Under the pieces are notes generated by a model that saw only the letters and a list, made by a program, of their open reading frames with translations, was not told where the DNA came from and did no database searches. 64,000 nt of DNA from Deinococcus arcticus (GTDB taxonomy: Bacteria > Deinococcota > Deinococci > Deinococcales > Deinococcaceae), in assembly GCF_003028415.1 (NCBI RefSeq), contig NZ_PYSV01000010.1:1-64000 (forward strand), in the 5' to 3' direction. Below are positions 14,682 to 24,293 of this stretch, in pieces. A program made the position numbers and the translations under genes. Numbering within the stretch: the stretch's first letter is position 1; each line of letters begins with the position of its first letter.

Positions 14682-14942
14682 TCAGCTCAGGTAGGGCTGG
14701 GCCGCCTCAAAGTCCGCCAGGGCGCCGGGGGCCAGCGTCCAGTCGTCCTCCTCCCGCGTGGCGTGGCCTGCCTGCACCAGCCGGTTCAGCTCGGCTTCCA
14801 CCCGTTGCTGCACCCGGCGCAGGGGCATGGCCGGCGCGCCCTCTACACCGCGCCACGCCAGAAAGGCGCGGTGAAAGGCGGGCAGGTTTTCCAGGCCCAC
14901 CTGGGTTTCCAGGTGGCGCCAGCGCACAGGGAGAGCAGTCAT
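14682..14942 (-). CDS. Small hypothetical protein upstream of rsmD
   Basis: 86 residues starting MTALPVRWRHLETQVGLENLPAFHRAFLAWRG, a helical and somewhat basic protein ending WTLAPGALADFEAAQPYLS. The central RVQQRVEAELNRLVQAGHATREEDDW could be a small winged-helix-like module, but I cannot name a family. It is probably the first gene of the rsmD-coaD operon. Confidence 0.65.
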   Translation of the reverse strand: MTALPVRWRHLETQVGLENLPAFHRAFLAWRGVEGAPAMPLRRVQQRVEAELNRLVQAGHATREEDDWTLAPGALADFEAAQPYLS

Positions 14943-15036
14943 GCCTCCCTGCTTCGCACAGAACGGGGGGTCCCGTCATGAGAAGACCGGCCCCAAAGCG
15001 GTGCCCGCCGCGCGGCCGGGCGCGTACAATGCCTCC

Positions 15037-15285
15037 ATGAGCGCAGACCTGCCCGGCCCACCCGCGCCCGCCCCGCCCGAACTGGCGCGGGCCCTGGAAG
15101 CGCTGGGCGGGCAGCTGGTGTGGCGCATAGGCAAGGACGAGACCAGCGACGACGTGGTGGTGCGCCTGGGTTTTGCCTCGGCCACCCCGCGCTTTGCTCA
15201 CCTGCCCCGCCTGCGCAGCGCCGCCGACGCCGAGTTGCAGACCGCCCTGGCCGAGAACCGCGTGGTGATCGAATGGGTGGAGTGA
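15037..15285 (+). CDS. Small hypothetical protein, leaderless
   Basis: 82 residues (MSADLPGPPAPAPPELARALEALGG...). The start is fixed by TACAAT at 15025-15030, six bases before the ATG. A Pro-rich N-terminus precedes an alpha/beta-like part (VWRIGKDETSDDVVVRLGFA). I recognise no family. The next gene starts 24 bases downstream and is probably in the same operon. Confidence 0.7.
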   Translation: MSADLPGPPAPAPPELARALEALGGQLVWRIGKDETSDDVVVRLGFASATPRFAHLPRLRSAADAELQTALAENRVVIEWVE

Positions 15286-15309
15286 AGTGGGGACCGTGAG
15301 GCGGGGCGC

Positions 15310-15789
15310 TTGATCGTCGAGGCGGCGCAGGCTTTCGAGCTGCCCTGGACCGGCACGCCGGACGCGGCGCTGGCCTTTGTGCGTGATCCCGCGCGCACCC
15401 TGGCCCACCTGCGCTTTCTGCGTGCCCTGCAGGCGGGGGAAGGGCGCGTGCAGGGAGAGCTGGTGGTGCCGCTGCCCGGGCTGGGCACCGTGGACCTGCC
15501 GTTTTGCAGCGTGCTGCAGGTGACCCCGGACGGCGCCGAGTTGCAGCCGCAGCCCGTGACAGGTGAGCGGGCCTGGGTGGAGGTGGCCGGCCAGGCCCGC
15601 GTGGCAGGCGCCGCGCTGCACTTTTCGTTTGCCTTCCGCGCTCACCTGCAGACCCCGGACGCCCAGGGCTGGGGCGGCGCGGCGTTTGAAAAGATGGTGC
15701 GGGCGGCCGCCGGGCGCACCCTGGAACGGGTGGCGCGTGAGCTGCCAGCGGCGCTGGAGCAGGCGGCAGCGCAGGTAGGCAAAAGCTAA
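15310..15789 (+). CDS. Hypothetical protein, possibly DUF3809
   Basis: 159 residues from TTG 15310, the only in-frame start after the upstream stop; GAGG lies 8 bases before it. It begins with MIVEAAQAFELPWTGTPDAALAFVRDP and ends with a helix (MVRAAAGRTLERVARELPAALEQA). The shape, with beta strands and a last helix, recalls lipid-binding or START-like folds and the Deinococcus-restricted DUF3809 family. That name is from memory and uncertain. Confidence 0.65.
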   Translation: MIVEAAQAFELPWTGTPDAALAFVRDPARTLAHLRFLRALQAGEGRVQGELVVPLPGLGTVDLPFCSVLQVTPDGAELQPQPVTGERAWVEVAGQARVAGAALHFSFAFRAHLQTPDAQGWGGAAFEKMVRAAAGRTLERVARELPAALEQAAAQVGKS

Positions 15790-15838
15790 GCCAGATCACA
15801 CATGGCACCCCTGGGCGGCACCTGTTAGAACGCCTTCT

Positions 15839-16426
15839 ATGGTGAACACCGCTGCGCTCGTCCCACCTGCTGTCCTGCACACTGCCCGGCTGCGTCTGGT
15901 GCCTCTGGGCCCTGAACATCTGAACGGCATGATGGCGGGCTTACAGGACCAGGAATCTCAACGGCTCACCGGCACCCACGGGACCTTTACCCGCGAACAG
16001 GTCGCGCGCTTTGTGGCGGGCGTCGCAGAGGCGCCGGACCGCTCCGACTGGGCCATTCTGCGCGCTTCCGATGATCAGTATTTGGGCGAGGTGGTGCTCA
16101 ACCAGTTGGATACCGACAACCGCAGCATGAATTTCCGCATCGCACTGAACAGTCCGGCTCAGCGGGGTCGGGGCTACGGCACCGAGGCAACCCGCGCCGT
16201 GGTGGCGTACGGTTTTGAGCAGGTGGGACTGCACCGCATCAGTCTGGGCGTGTACGCCTTTAATCCCCGTGCCCAGCGGGTTTACGAGAAGTGCGGCTTT
16301 CTCCATGAAGGCACCGAGCGTGACGCCCTGTATTGGCAGGGCGAGTGGGTGGCCCAGCGCCGCATGGCCATCCTGGTCACCGATTCCCACCTGCAGGATG
16401 GGGCCATCCATGAGGCCGCCCAGTGA
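15839..16426 (+). CDS. GNAT-family N-acetyltransferase (RimJ/RimL-like)
   Basis: 195 residues. N-terminal HTARLRLVPLGPEHLNG is typical of the RimJ/RimL branch of GNAT acetyltransferases, which use acetyl-CoA on protein N-termini or small amines. The acetyl-CoA motif is SPAQRGRGYGTEATRAVV, followed by NPRAQRVYEKCGF. TAGAAC (15826-15831) lies 7 bases before the ATG. The substrate is unknown. Its stop overlaps a 22-codon ORF leading to the next gene. Confidence 0.88.
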   Translation: MVNTAALVPPAVLHTARLRLVPLGPEHLNGMMAGLQDQESQRLTGTHGTFTREQVARFVAGVAEAPDRSDWAILRASDDQYLGEVVLNQLDTDNRSMNFRIALNSPAQRGRGYGTEATRAVVAYGFEQVGLHRISLGVYAFNPRAQRVYEKCGFLHEGTERDALYWQGEWVAQRRMAILVTDSHLQDGAIHEAAQ

Positions 16427-16491
16427 CCACGCCCAGTCCTCAGGCGACCCCTGCCCCCTGGGCCGCCTGGTTTCTGCGGGTGCGCGGATGA
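16423..16491 (+). CDS. 22-codon bridging ORF
   Basis: GTG 16423 overlaps the acetyltransferase stop (GTGA), and its own TGA 16489-16491 overlaps the next gene's ATG 16488 (ATGA). It would encode MTTPSPQATPAPWAAWFLRV plus RG, Pro/Ala-rich with three Trp. Its exact fit between two genes suggests it carries terminating ribosomes from one to the next. Coding function is unproven. Confidence 0.35.
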   Translation: MTTPSPQATPAPWAAWFLRVRG

Positions 16492-17114
16492 CCCGCATCA
16501 CCCTGGTGCGGCACGGTCAGACCGCCCACAACGCCGCCGGCCGTTTTCAGGGCTGGGCCGACATTGCCCTCAATGGTCACGGGCAGGCCCAGGCCGCGGC
16601 GCTGGCCCGGCGGCTGGCAGGCCACCCGGTGCGCCCTACCCATGTGCTCTCCAGCGATCTGGGGCGGGCCGCGCAGACCGCTGCGCCCCTGGCCCACGCG
16701 CTGGGCCTGCCGGTGCAGCCCAGTGCCGACCTGCGCGAGATTCACATTGGCGCCTGGGAGGGGCTGACCTTCGCAGAGATTGAAGCGCAGGACGCTGACC
16801 GCTTCCGACAGTGGCCGCTGGTGGCCGCGCCCCAGGGCGAATCGGTGGCCGACCTGACCCGCCGCGTGGGCGCGGTCCTGGACCGGCTGGCGCTGCAGCC
16901 CACCGACCACGCCGTGATCGTGACCCACGGCGTGGTCATCACGGCGCTGCTGTGCACGTGGCTGGGCTGGGACTTCGCGGACGCCTGGGCGGGGCGGCGC
17001 GGCCTGCACCACAACACGGCCCTGAGTACCCTGCGCTGGGCTGATGAGGCCGTGCAGTGCGAGACCCTGGCCTGCGCCGCGCATCTGGAGGACCTGCAGG
17101 TGGGTGCCGGCTAA
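16488..17114 (+). CDS. Histidine phosphatase family protein (phosphoglycerate mutase-like)
   Basis: About 208 residues. The catalytic RHG motif is LVRHGQTAHNAAGRFQG, with the second Arg in SSDLGRAAQTAAP, a Glu in IHIGAWEGLTFAEIE and the last catalytic His in VIVTHGVVITALL. The family includes phosphoglycerate mutases, alpha-ribazole phosphatase (CobC) and broad phosphatases. Substrate cannot be told from sequence. Start ATG 16488 overlaps the bridging ORF stop. Confidence 0.88.
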   Translation: MTRITLVRHGQTAHNAAGRFQGWADIALNGHGQAQAAALARRLAGHPVRPTHVLSSDLGRAAQTAAPLAHALGLPVQPSADLREIHIGAWEGLTFAEIEAQDADRFRQWPLVAAPQGESVADLTRRVGAVLDRLALQPTDHAVIVTHGVVITALLCTWLGWDFADAWAGRRGLHHNTALSTLRWADEAVQCETLACAAHLEDLQVGAG

Positions 17115-17232
17115 GACAGGGTCCGTCTGTCACGCCCACAATCCGGAAGAGAACCGATTTGCTCACGCCACGCCCGGAGGGACGTGTTTCTCCCCCCCGC
17201 TCTGCGAAGCCGCTCTGCAAGTCCGCTCGAAT

Positions 17233-17256
17233 GGAATCGTTTACAGAAACGATTCC
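17233..17256. repeat. Perfect 10-bp hairpin inside an R1 copy
   Basis: GGAATCGTTT and AAACGATTCC flank a four-base ACAG loop. The hairpin interrupts the 3' part of this R1 copy; the other R1 copies lack it, so it may be a later insertion or the mark of a subfamily. Confidence 0.6.
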
Positions 17257-17578
17257 AACGGAGTCCGTGTAAGCAATGGTGCGGACACTTTTCAAGCAGT
17301 GTGGGGCGCCAGTTGCGAAAACGTCGTCTGGAACGCCAGTCCTTTCACCCCTCTCCCAACCTCTGCGGCGCAGCTCTGCGAGTCCCCCGCAAGGTGGGAA
17401 GAGCAATGAGGCCGTGTTGATCGCTGCTCATTCCCGGAGTCCGAACCGTTGATAAGACGGAACTCAGGTAAGCCGCAGGCGAGGAATGAGCGGACGCGCA
17501 GAGCGCAGACGAGAACGTACGGGTCTCCGGCGATGGAAAAGATTCGTCGTTCCTGGGGGGTAACGAACCTCTTTGGAA

Positions 17579-17743
17579 GCGGGCTAATACGATTTCCGAA
17601 CAGTTCCGTAACGGCTTACGGAATTGTTCCGACTGGAGAAGCGGGAAAAGTACGGATTTCCGGGAATTGAACTGGCAGGGCGCCGAAGGTGGGGACCATC
17701 CAGTTCTTTTCTGGATGTGCCGAAAAGGAACGGCAGTCCGTAT
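17579..17743 (-). repeat. Dispersed repeat R2, copy 1 (minus orientation)
   Basis: Read on the minus strand it starts ATACGGACTGCCGT and ends CGTATTAGCCCGC. It shares with 48603-48772 the blocks CTTCGGCGC, CAATTCCCGGAAATCCG, GTCGGAA/GTCGAAA, TTACGGAA and CGTATTA, in the same order. An inner palindrome TTCCGTAA-CGGC-TTACGGAA lies at about 17604-17623. Short terminal inverted repeats (ATACG/CGTAT) bound it. No ORF. Confidence 0.75.
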
Positions 17744-17757
17744 CACGACATAAGAAA

Positions 17758-17790
17758 GCCGCCGCCTCCAGACAGGGGCGGCGGGCAGCT
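17758..17790 (-). terminator. Terminator of the rsfS operon
   Basis: On the minus strand CCGCCGCCCC pairs with GGAGGCGGCGG around TGTCT, followed by CTTTCTT. It lies about 12 bases after the rsfS stop. Confidence 0.75.
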
Positions 17791-17801
17791 GGGGAGGCCG
17801 C

Positions 17802-18167
<366 letters not shown>

Positions 18168-18293
18168 GGGGTCTCCAGGGAAAAGGGGGAGGGAAGAAAA
18201 GGGCAACAGAGAGGGGGGGCTTGCCGAATGGGTCAGTGTACAGGCCCGGGGGCGGCCCTCGCCTTGAGGTTCGCTGAAAAAGGGGGCGGGCCG

Positions 18294-19540
<1,247 letters not shown>

Positions 19541-19544
<4 letters not shown>

Positions 19545-20191
19545 GGGTCCAGGCGCAGGGGCGCGGGGGGCGGGCTGGCGTCGGTGGCCTGGGCCACACA
19601 GGGCAGGGCGTGGTACGCCTGCAGGGTCCGTGGGTGCACCTGAATGCCGCGCCCCTGCAGGTAGGTCACCTTGGAGACGATGGCGCGCTCCAGCGCCGCG
19701 CCCAGGTGGCACAGCGCCAGTTCGCGGATGTCGTGGTTCACGCCGCGCCCGGGTTCAGAGACGTCTGCGATGTACACGCAGGCCGACACCGGATTGCCGC
19801 CGCGCGGGCCGGTGGTGTGGTCCTCCACGGCCTCCAGCACCACCTGATCGCTGTAGCCCCAGCGCTCCAGCAGGGTGCGGGCAGCGCGCCCGTGCAGGGC
19901 CAGCGGGTGTGCGGCGTCAATGTCGCACTCGGGGGGGGCCAGGCGCAGCAGTTCGGCGTCGGGCAGGTCGCGGGCAATGTCATGCAGAATGCCCGCCGCG
20001 TAGGCGCGCATATCGTCCAGGCCATTGGCGCGCGCAATCTGCGCGGCCAGTTCGGCCACGCGCAGCACGTGTTCGTAGCGCCGTGGCCTGACCATCAGGC
20101 GCACGCGCTCTTCCCAGCCGGTCCACGCCGCCACACCGGGGCGGGGTACGAGAAGCTGGGCGATCACGAAGGACTGTGGCCGCTTCCCCAC
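19541..20191 (-). CDS. yqeK: HD-domain phosphohydrolase YqeK
   Basis: About 216 residues. The HD metal motifs are RRYEHVLRVAELA, AGILHDIARDLP, LHGRAA and EAVEDHTTG. YqeK homologues hydrolyse diadenosine tetraphosphate (Ap4A) symmetrically. The first gene of yqeK-LCP-rsfS. The start is uncertain: GTG 20191 is 12 bases after TACAGT (minus strand, 20204-20209); GTG 20212 and later codons are in frame. Confidence 0.88.
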
Positions 20192-20212
20192 ATCATGGGC
20201 CAAACTGTACAC

Positions 20213-20391
20213 CGGCCGGGGGGCGGCGGGTTGACCTCTGGGTCACTTTCTGATGGGCCTCGTCAGACTGGGCCAGGGCGCGGGCCGGGCGATGGCGCCA
20301 CCAGGCCTGCGCTGTGACCCGGTTTTTCGCGGGCATAGGGGCTTGATGCCGCCGCGCGCCGGCAAGGCACGAACGCGGTGGCGCCGCTCCT
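20213..20391. other. Intergenic region with long-range inverted arms
   Basis: It lies between the yqeK 5' end and the cdaR 3' end. GGCGCCACC (about 20292) and GGTGGCGCC (about 20377) could close a structured 3' UTR. No gene seen. Confidence 0.35.
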
Positions 20392-21366
20392 TCACGGGGC
20401 AGGGGGGGTGGGGGCGGGCCGCGTCGCGACCGTCAGGCGCACGCTCACCGTTTCCAGCGCCTGCGCCCCGGCAGGCACCGAGAGCCGCACAGGCACGGTG
20501 TAGGTGCCGGCGCGGTAGGTCACGGTGCCACCCACCTCGCGCAGGCGCGCGAGCAACTCCGGAGCGGCCACCACGCGCACCGTGCTGGGCTGCAGGCTGA
20601 CCGCGACCACGCGCAGGGTCGGCGGCGGCTCGTTCAGCACCACCCGCACCGTCTTCACCGGCAGCTCGCCGGTGTCCAGGCGCCGCACGGTGACGGTGGA
20701 GGGCCGCACCGTCACCCCGGGCACCGGTCGCCCGCCGCTGTCCAGGGCAATCAGGGCCACCTCCTGCTGGCCGCCGGCCGCCAGCGCGGCGGGACTGGTG
20801 ACCAGCCGCGCTACGGTGGTCAGCACGCGCCCGGCGCCAGTCACGCTGGCCTCGGTGGGCGAGACCACGTAGCGCGGCACGCTGGATTCGGGCGGCGAGG
20901 TCACGCTGAGGGTGACGGGCAGGGTGCGCTGCACCTGGGTGTCCACGAAGCCCTGCACCCGGGTGGGGGTCAGGCGCTGCACCGCCGTGCCGGTGGGCGG
21001 GGTGACCGTGACCGGCTGGGTAAAGCTGCCTTCGGGAATGCCGGTGACGTCCACCACGGCCTCCACACTGCCGCTGTCCAGTTCGCGCAGCCGCTCGGGG
21101 CGCCCGGAGAGAATCACGCGCACCGAGGCCGGGCTGAGGTTGCTGGTGGCGCGTTTTTCCTCGCCGCCCCCGGTGGTGTCGCGCACCGTGACCGGCACGT
21201 CGAAGCCCTGGGTCACGTTGGCGCGGCGGTCAGCGGTGGCCACGAACCACAGGGTCAGCGATACGCCCAGCGCCAGCAGCTTGGGCCCCAGGTTGTGGGT
21301 AAAGCGCGTCCAGGCGTAGCGCGGGCTCAGCCAGCGGCGCAGCCGGGCCAGACGCGGCGCGCTCAC
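20392..21366 (-). CDS. cdaR: YbbR-domain protein CdaR, regulator of CdaA
   Basis: 324 residues. A short basic N-terminus and one membrane helix (about 28-46, LGPKLLALGVSLTLWFVATA) lead to several extracytoplasmic YbbR-like beta repeats of about 75-85 residues, each starting with a DVPVTV-, TLPVTL- or PVKTVRVVL-type strand. CdaR binds and modulates the diadenylate cyclase CdaA. Its GTG start overlaps the cdaA stop (GTGA), so the two are made together. Confidence 0.9.
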   Translation of the reverse strand: MSAPRLARLRRWLSPRYAWTRFTHNLGPKLLALGVSLTLWFVATADRRANVTQGFDVPVTVRDTTGGGEEKRATSNLSPASVRVILSGRPERLRELDSGSVEAVVDVTGIPEGSFTQPVTVTPPTGTAVQRLTPTRVQGFVDTQVQRTLPVTLSVTSPPESSVPRYVVSPTEASVTGAGRVLTTVARLVTSPAALAAGGQQEVALIALDSGGRPVPGVTVRPSTVTVRRLDTGELPVKTVRVVLNEPPPTLRVVAVSLQPSTVRVVAAPELLARLREVGGTVTYRAGTYTVPVRLSVPAGAQALETVSVRLTVATRPAPTPPAP

Positions 21367-22154
21367 CGGGCCTCCGGGGCGGGGGCGGCGCCGTCCAGGT
21401 CCGGCAGGCGGTCGTACACCAGGGCGCGCAGCTGCTCGCGCAGTTCGGTGCCGTTCAGGTCCGGGCCCAGGCGCCCGCCCAGTGCCAGGCGCATGCTGCC
21501 GCGTTCCTCGCTGACCACCAGCACCACGGCGTCGGTGAGTTCCGACAGGCCAATGGCCGCGCGGTGGCGGGTGCCGTAGCGGCGGTAGGTGCCGTCACTG
21601 GACTGCAGCGGAAACAGGCAGCCGGCCGCAATGACGCGTGAACCCTGCACAATCACGCCGCCGTCGTGCAGCGGGGCGTTGCGGGCAAACAGGGCTTCCA
21701 GAAACGGCACGCTCACCAGGGCGTCGAGCGCGACGCCCGTGGCGGCGTACTCGCCCAGCGGGGTGCGGCGCTCAATGGCGATCAGGGCGCCCGTCTTGCG
21801 CTCCGAGAGGCGCTCCATGGCGCGCGCCAGGTCCTGCAGGGCGGCGCCGCCCGCCCCGGCGCCCGCGCCCCGGGGGCGGCCCACCCGTTCCAGGGCCGCG
21901 CGCAGTTCCGGCTGAAACAGCACGATCAGGGCGAAGATTCCCACGGTGCCCGCCCGCCCCAGCAGGTAGCCCAGGGTGGTGAGGTTCAGCAGCTGCGCCG
22001 CCACCCACACGCCGGCAAACACCAGAATGCCGCGCACCACGTTCACCGCCCGCGTGCCGGCCACCAGCAGATAACCCTGGTAGATCAGAAACGCAACCAG
22101 GGCGATGTCCAGGATGTCCCGGACACTGACCTGACCAAGCGGGGTGGGCAGCAA
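21363..22154 (-). CDS. cdaA: Diadenylate cyclase CdaA (c-di-AMP synthase)
   Basis: 263 residues. Three membrane helices (about 13-32, 38-57, 62-83) precede a DAC domain. The catalytic motif is APLHDGGVIV (the usual DGA is DGG here), and RHR is present in RYGTRHRAAIGLSE. It makes c-di-AMP from two ATP, a messenger for potassium, osmotic and wall balance. The start is a TTG at 22154; AAAGGAG lies about 13 bases further upstream, longer than usual. Confidence 0.93.
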   Translation of the reverse strand: MLPTPLGQVSVRDILDIALVAFLIYQGYLLVAGTRAVNVVRGILVFAGVWVAAQLLNLTTLGYLLGRAGTVGIFALIVLFQPELRAALERVGRPRGAGAGAGGAALQDLARAMERLSERKTGALIAIERRTPLGEYAATGVALDALVSVPFLEALFARNAPLHDGGVIVQGSRVIAAGCLFPLQSSDGTYRRYGTRHRAAIGLSELTDAVVLVVSEERGSMRLALGGRLGPDLNGTELREQLRALVYDRLPDLDGAAPAPEAR

Positions 22155-22313
22155 CGGAGAGGGGCGCTCCTTTCAGGACAAGGGGGCGGAGAAGGCCGGG
22201 CGTTTGCGCGCCCACTATACGGCCTGAACGGACCCTGGGCCATGGGCGGGGGCCCGGGCGCCGCACATGGAGACTTGCTGAAGATAGAGGCCCAGGGCGC
22301 GGACGTGCTGAAA

Positions 22314-22452
22314 TGAGACGGACTCGGATTGAATCGCTGGCCAAAGCGGCGCAACCCGAGCGAAGTGAGAAAGAGCTGGACGCCCCTCCGGGCGTGAAGA
22401 CAGCAAGCCGGCCTCTGTTCGGGCTGGTTGGCGGAACAGACGGCAGTCCGTA
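22314..22452 (-). repeat. Dispersed repeat R1, copy in minus orientation
   Basis: On the minus strand it begins ATACGGACTGCCGTCTGTTC and ends GAGTCCGTCTCA, giving terminal inverted repeats ACGGACT/AGTCCGT. Internal CACGCCCGGAGGGGCGT and GCCGCT match the other copies. It ends about 11 bases before the ribosome site AGGAGG of the UPF0173 gene, so it is probably part of that gene's promoter or 5' UTR. Confidence 0.75.
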
Positions 22453-22474
22453 TGACCGTCACAGGAGGTCCCCC

Positions 22475-23155
22475 ATGAACATCCGCTTTCTGGGCCACAG
22501 CGCTTTTGTGCTGCACACCCCCGACCACCGCCTGCTGCTTGATCCCTTTCTGAGCGGCAACCCACAGGCCAGCCTGGGTGTGGACGAGGCCCTGGCCCTC
22601 AAGCCCAGCGCGGTGCTGATCAGCCACGCGCACGGCGACCACTGGGGCGACGCCCTGGCCTTTGCCAAGGGAGGGGTGCCCCTGATTGCCACCGCCGAGA
22701 TTGCCGGCTACGCCATGAAACACGGCGCCACAAACGCGGTGGCCCTGAACATTGGCGGCACCTACCGCGCCGAGTGGGGCAGCGTCTATCTGACCCCGGC
22801 GTGGCACAGCTCCTCGTTTCCGGACGGCACCTACGGCGGCATGCCCACCGGACTGGTGATTGAACTGGGCGGGCAGCGCGTATACTTTGCCGGCGACACC
22901 AGCCTCTTTTCCGATATGCGCCTGATTGGTGACCTCGGCCTGGACGCCGCGCTGCTGCCCATTGGGGACCACTTCACCATGGGCCCCGAGGAAGCGGCGC
23001 GCGCGCTGGAGCTGCTGCGCCCGAAGGTGGCCATTCCCATGCACTACGGCACCTTCCCGGTGCTGACTGGCGACCCGGCCGTATTTGCCCGTGAAGGCGC
23101 GGCCCGGGGTGTGGACGTGCGGCTGCTGAAGCCCGGCGAAACCACCGAGCTGTAA
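22475..23155 (+). CDS. UPF0173 metal-dependent hydrolase (metallo-beta-lactamase fold)
   Basis: About 226 residues. MNIRFLGHSAFVL opens the fold; metal ligands are SHAHGDHWGD, GDTSLFSDM and IPMHYGTFP, with a His in PIGDHFTMGP. UPF0173 proteins are small stand-alone hydrolases of unknown substrate. The start is set by AGGAGG (22463-22468) before ATG 22475. Repeat R1 occupies the region just upstream. Confidence 0.92.
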   Translation: MNIRFLGHSAFVLHTPDHRLLLDPFLSGNPQASLGVDEALALKPSAVLISHAHGDHWGDALAFAKGGVPLIATAEIAGYAMKHGATNAVALNIGGTYRAEWGSVYLTPAWHSSSFPDGTYGGMPTGLVIELGGQRVYFAGDTSLFSDMRLIGDLGLDAALLPIGDHFTMGPEEAARALELLRPKVAIPMHYGTFPVLTGDPAVFAREGAARGVDVRLLKPGETTEL

Positions 23156-23236
23156 AGGCCGCCAGGAGCAAGGGGGCAGAGGCAGAAGGGGGCCCAGTCA
23201 AGGGAGCGGGGCAGGCCGGGTACGCGCCTGTCCCGC

Positions 23237-24157
23237 TTACCCCTCGCGCCCGACCGGCTGCCGCGCTTCCGGCTCGGCCCCGGCTTCCGGGCCCGCTTCG
23301 GGCACCCGGGTCTGGTTGGGCGTGGGCTGCGGGAATTCGGGGTTGGCCTTCCGGGCGGCCTCGCGGGGCCAGGTGCGGGCGTCCACCTGCACCTGGGTGG
23401 GGGGGCGCAGTTTGACGCGGGTGGTGCGCGCCGGGAGGCCCATGGCAATACCGTGCGGCGGAATATCACCGCGCAGCAGGGCGTGGGTGGCCAGCATGGC
23501 GTCGTCGCTGACCACGCTGCCCGCCAGCACGGTGGAATGGTAGGTGATGCGCGCGCCCCGGCCGATCACGGTTTTGCGCAGGGTCACGTCCGGGCCGTCC
23601 AGCACGCTGTGGGTGTGGCTGTAGATGTTCACGTAATCGCTGACCGAGGCCCCGTCGTGCAGCTCAATGCCGCCGATGTCGTCGAGCAGCACATGGCGGT
23701 GCACCACCACGTTGTCGCCCACTTCCATGTTGTAGCCCACGCTGAATTCCACGTTCTGCCAGCATTTGAAGTTGCGCCCCACCCGCTTGAAGATGTGGCC
23801 GGCCAGCACCCGCCGCACCGGAATGCCCAGCGCCGGGTTCTGGCCCAGCGGGGTCTGGTCCAGGCTCTTCCACAGCCACAGCAGCGGCTTGACCCGGGCG
23901 AACTGCTCGGCGTCGGTGGCCATGTAGTACTCGGCTTCAAAGGTGATGTTGCGCGGGTCCAGGTTCAGGGCGGCCAGCGGGGCGTCCGCCAGCAGCTGCG
24001 CGGCGGACCGGCCGTACATCACCTGCGCCAGAATGTCGCGCACCAGCTCGGCGCGGTTGGTGGCCGGGTCCAGAAGACGCGCGTCCAGGTCGCGCACAAA
24101 TTCACCGAAAGTCGCCTGGGCGTCCGGTCCGATTTCCACTGGCTTAAGCCACGTCAC
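23237..24157 (-). CDS. Hexapeptide-repeat acyltransferase, maltose/galactoside acetyltransferase-like
   Basis: About 306 residues. A helical N-terminal half (1-105) precedes a left-handed beta-helix (about 125-235) with repeats VGDNVVVHRHVLLDD, ASVSDYVNIYSHTHSV, IGRGARITYHSTVLAG, DAMLATHALLRGDIPPHGIAMGLPA. The catalytic His lies in HTHS. A Pro/Glu/Ala-rich tail follows. Acceptor unknown. GTG 24157 is 6 bases from TAGAGT (minus strand, 24164-24169); GTG 24163 directly abuts that element and is less likely. Confidence 0.88.
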   Translation of the reverse strand: MTWLKPVEIGPDAQATFGEFVRDLDARLLDPATNRAELVRDILAQVMYGRSAAQLLADAPLAALNLDPRNITFEAEYYMATDAEQFARVKPLLWLWKSLDQTPLGQNPALGIPVRRVLAGHIFKRVGRNFKCWQNVEFSVGYNMEVGDNVVVHRHVLLDDIGGIELHDGASVSDYVNIYSHTHSVLDGPDVTLRKTVIGRGARITYHSTVLAGSVVSDDAMLATHALLRGDIPPHGIAMGLPARTTRVKLRPPTQVQVDARTWPREAARKANPEFPQPTPNQTRVPEAGPEAGAEPEARQPVGREG

Positions 24158-24293
24158 CTGCACACTCTACTCCCTGCAGTGAAAAACAAAGTAGGGGAAG
24201 GGGCGTGGACGTGCAGACGAGTGGGGGGAGGCTGCAAGCATGGGGGCGCGGCTGTCCAGTACGGACGGCCGCGCCCCGGGGCTCTGGTGCGGC

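Larger units (their letters stand above)
17115..17757. repeat. Gene-free repeat island (R1 and inverted R2 copies)
   Basis: No supported gene in about 640 bases. It holds a plus-strand R1 copy (about 17117-17275), an R1-tail-like fragment (CTCTGCGAGTCC, about 17374-17385), facing arms CGCTGCTCATTCC and GGAATGAGCGG (about 17422-17434 and 17483-17493) and a minus-strand R2 copy (about 17579-17743). Both repeat types recur elsewhere in the window. Local GC is lower than in flanking genes. Confidence 0.75.
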
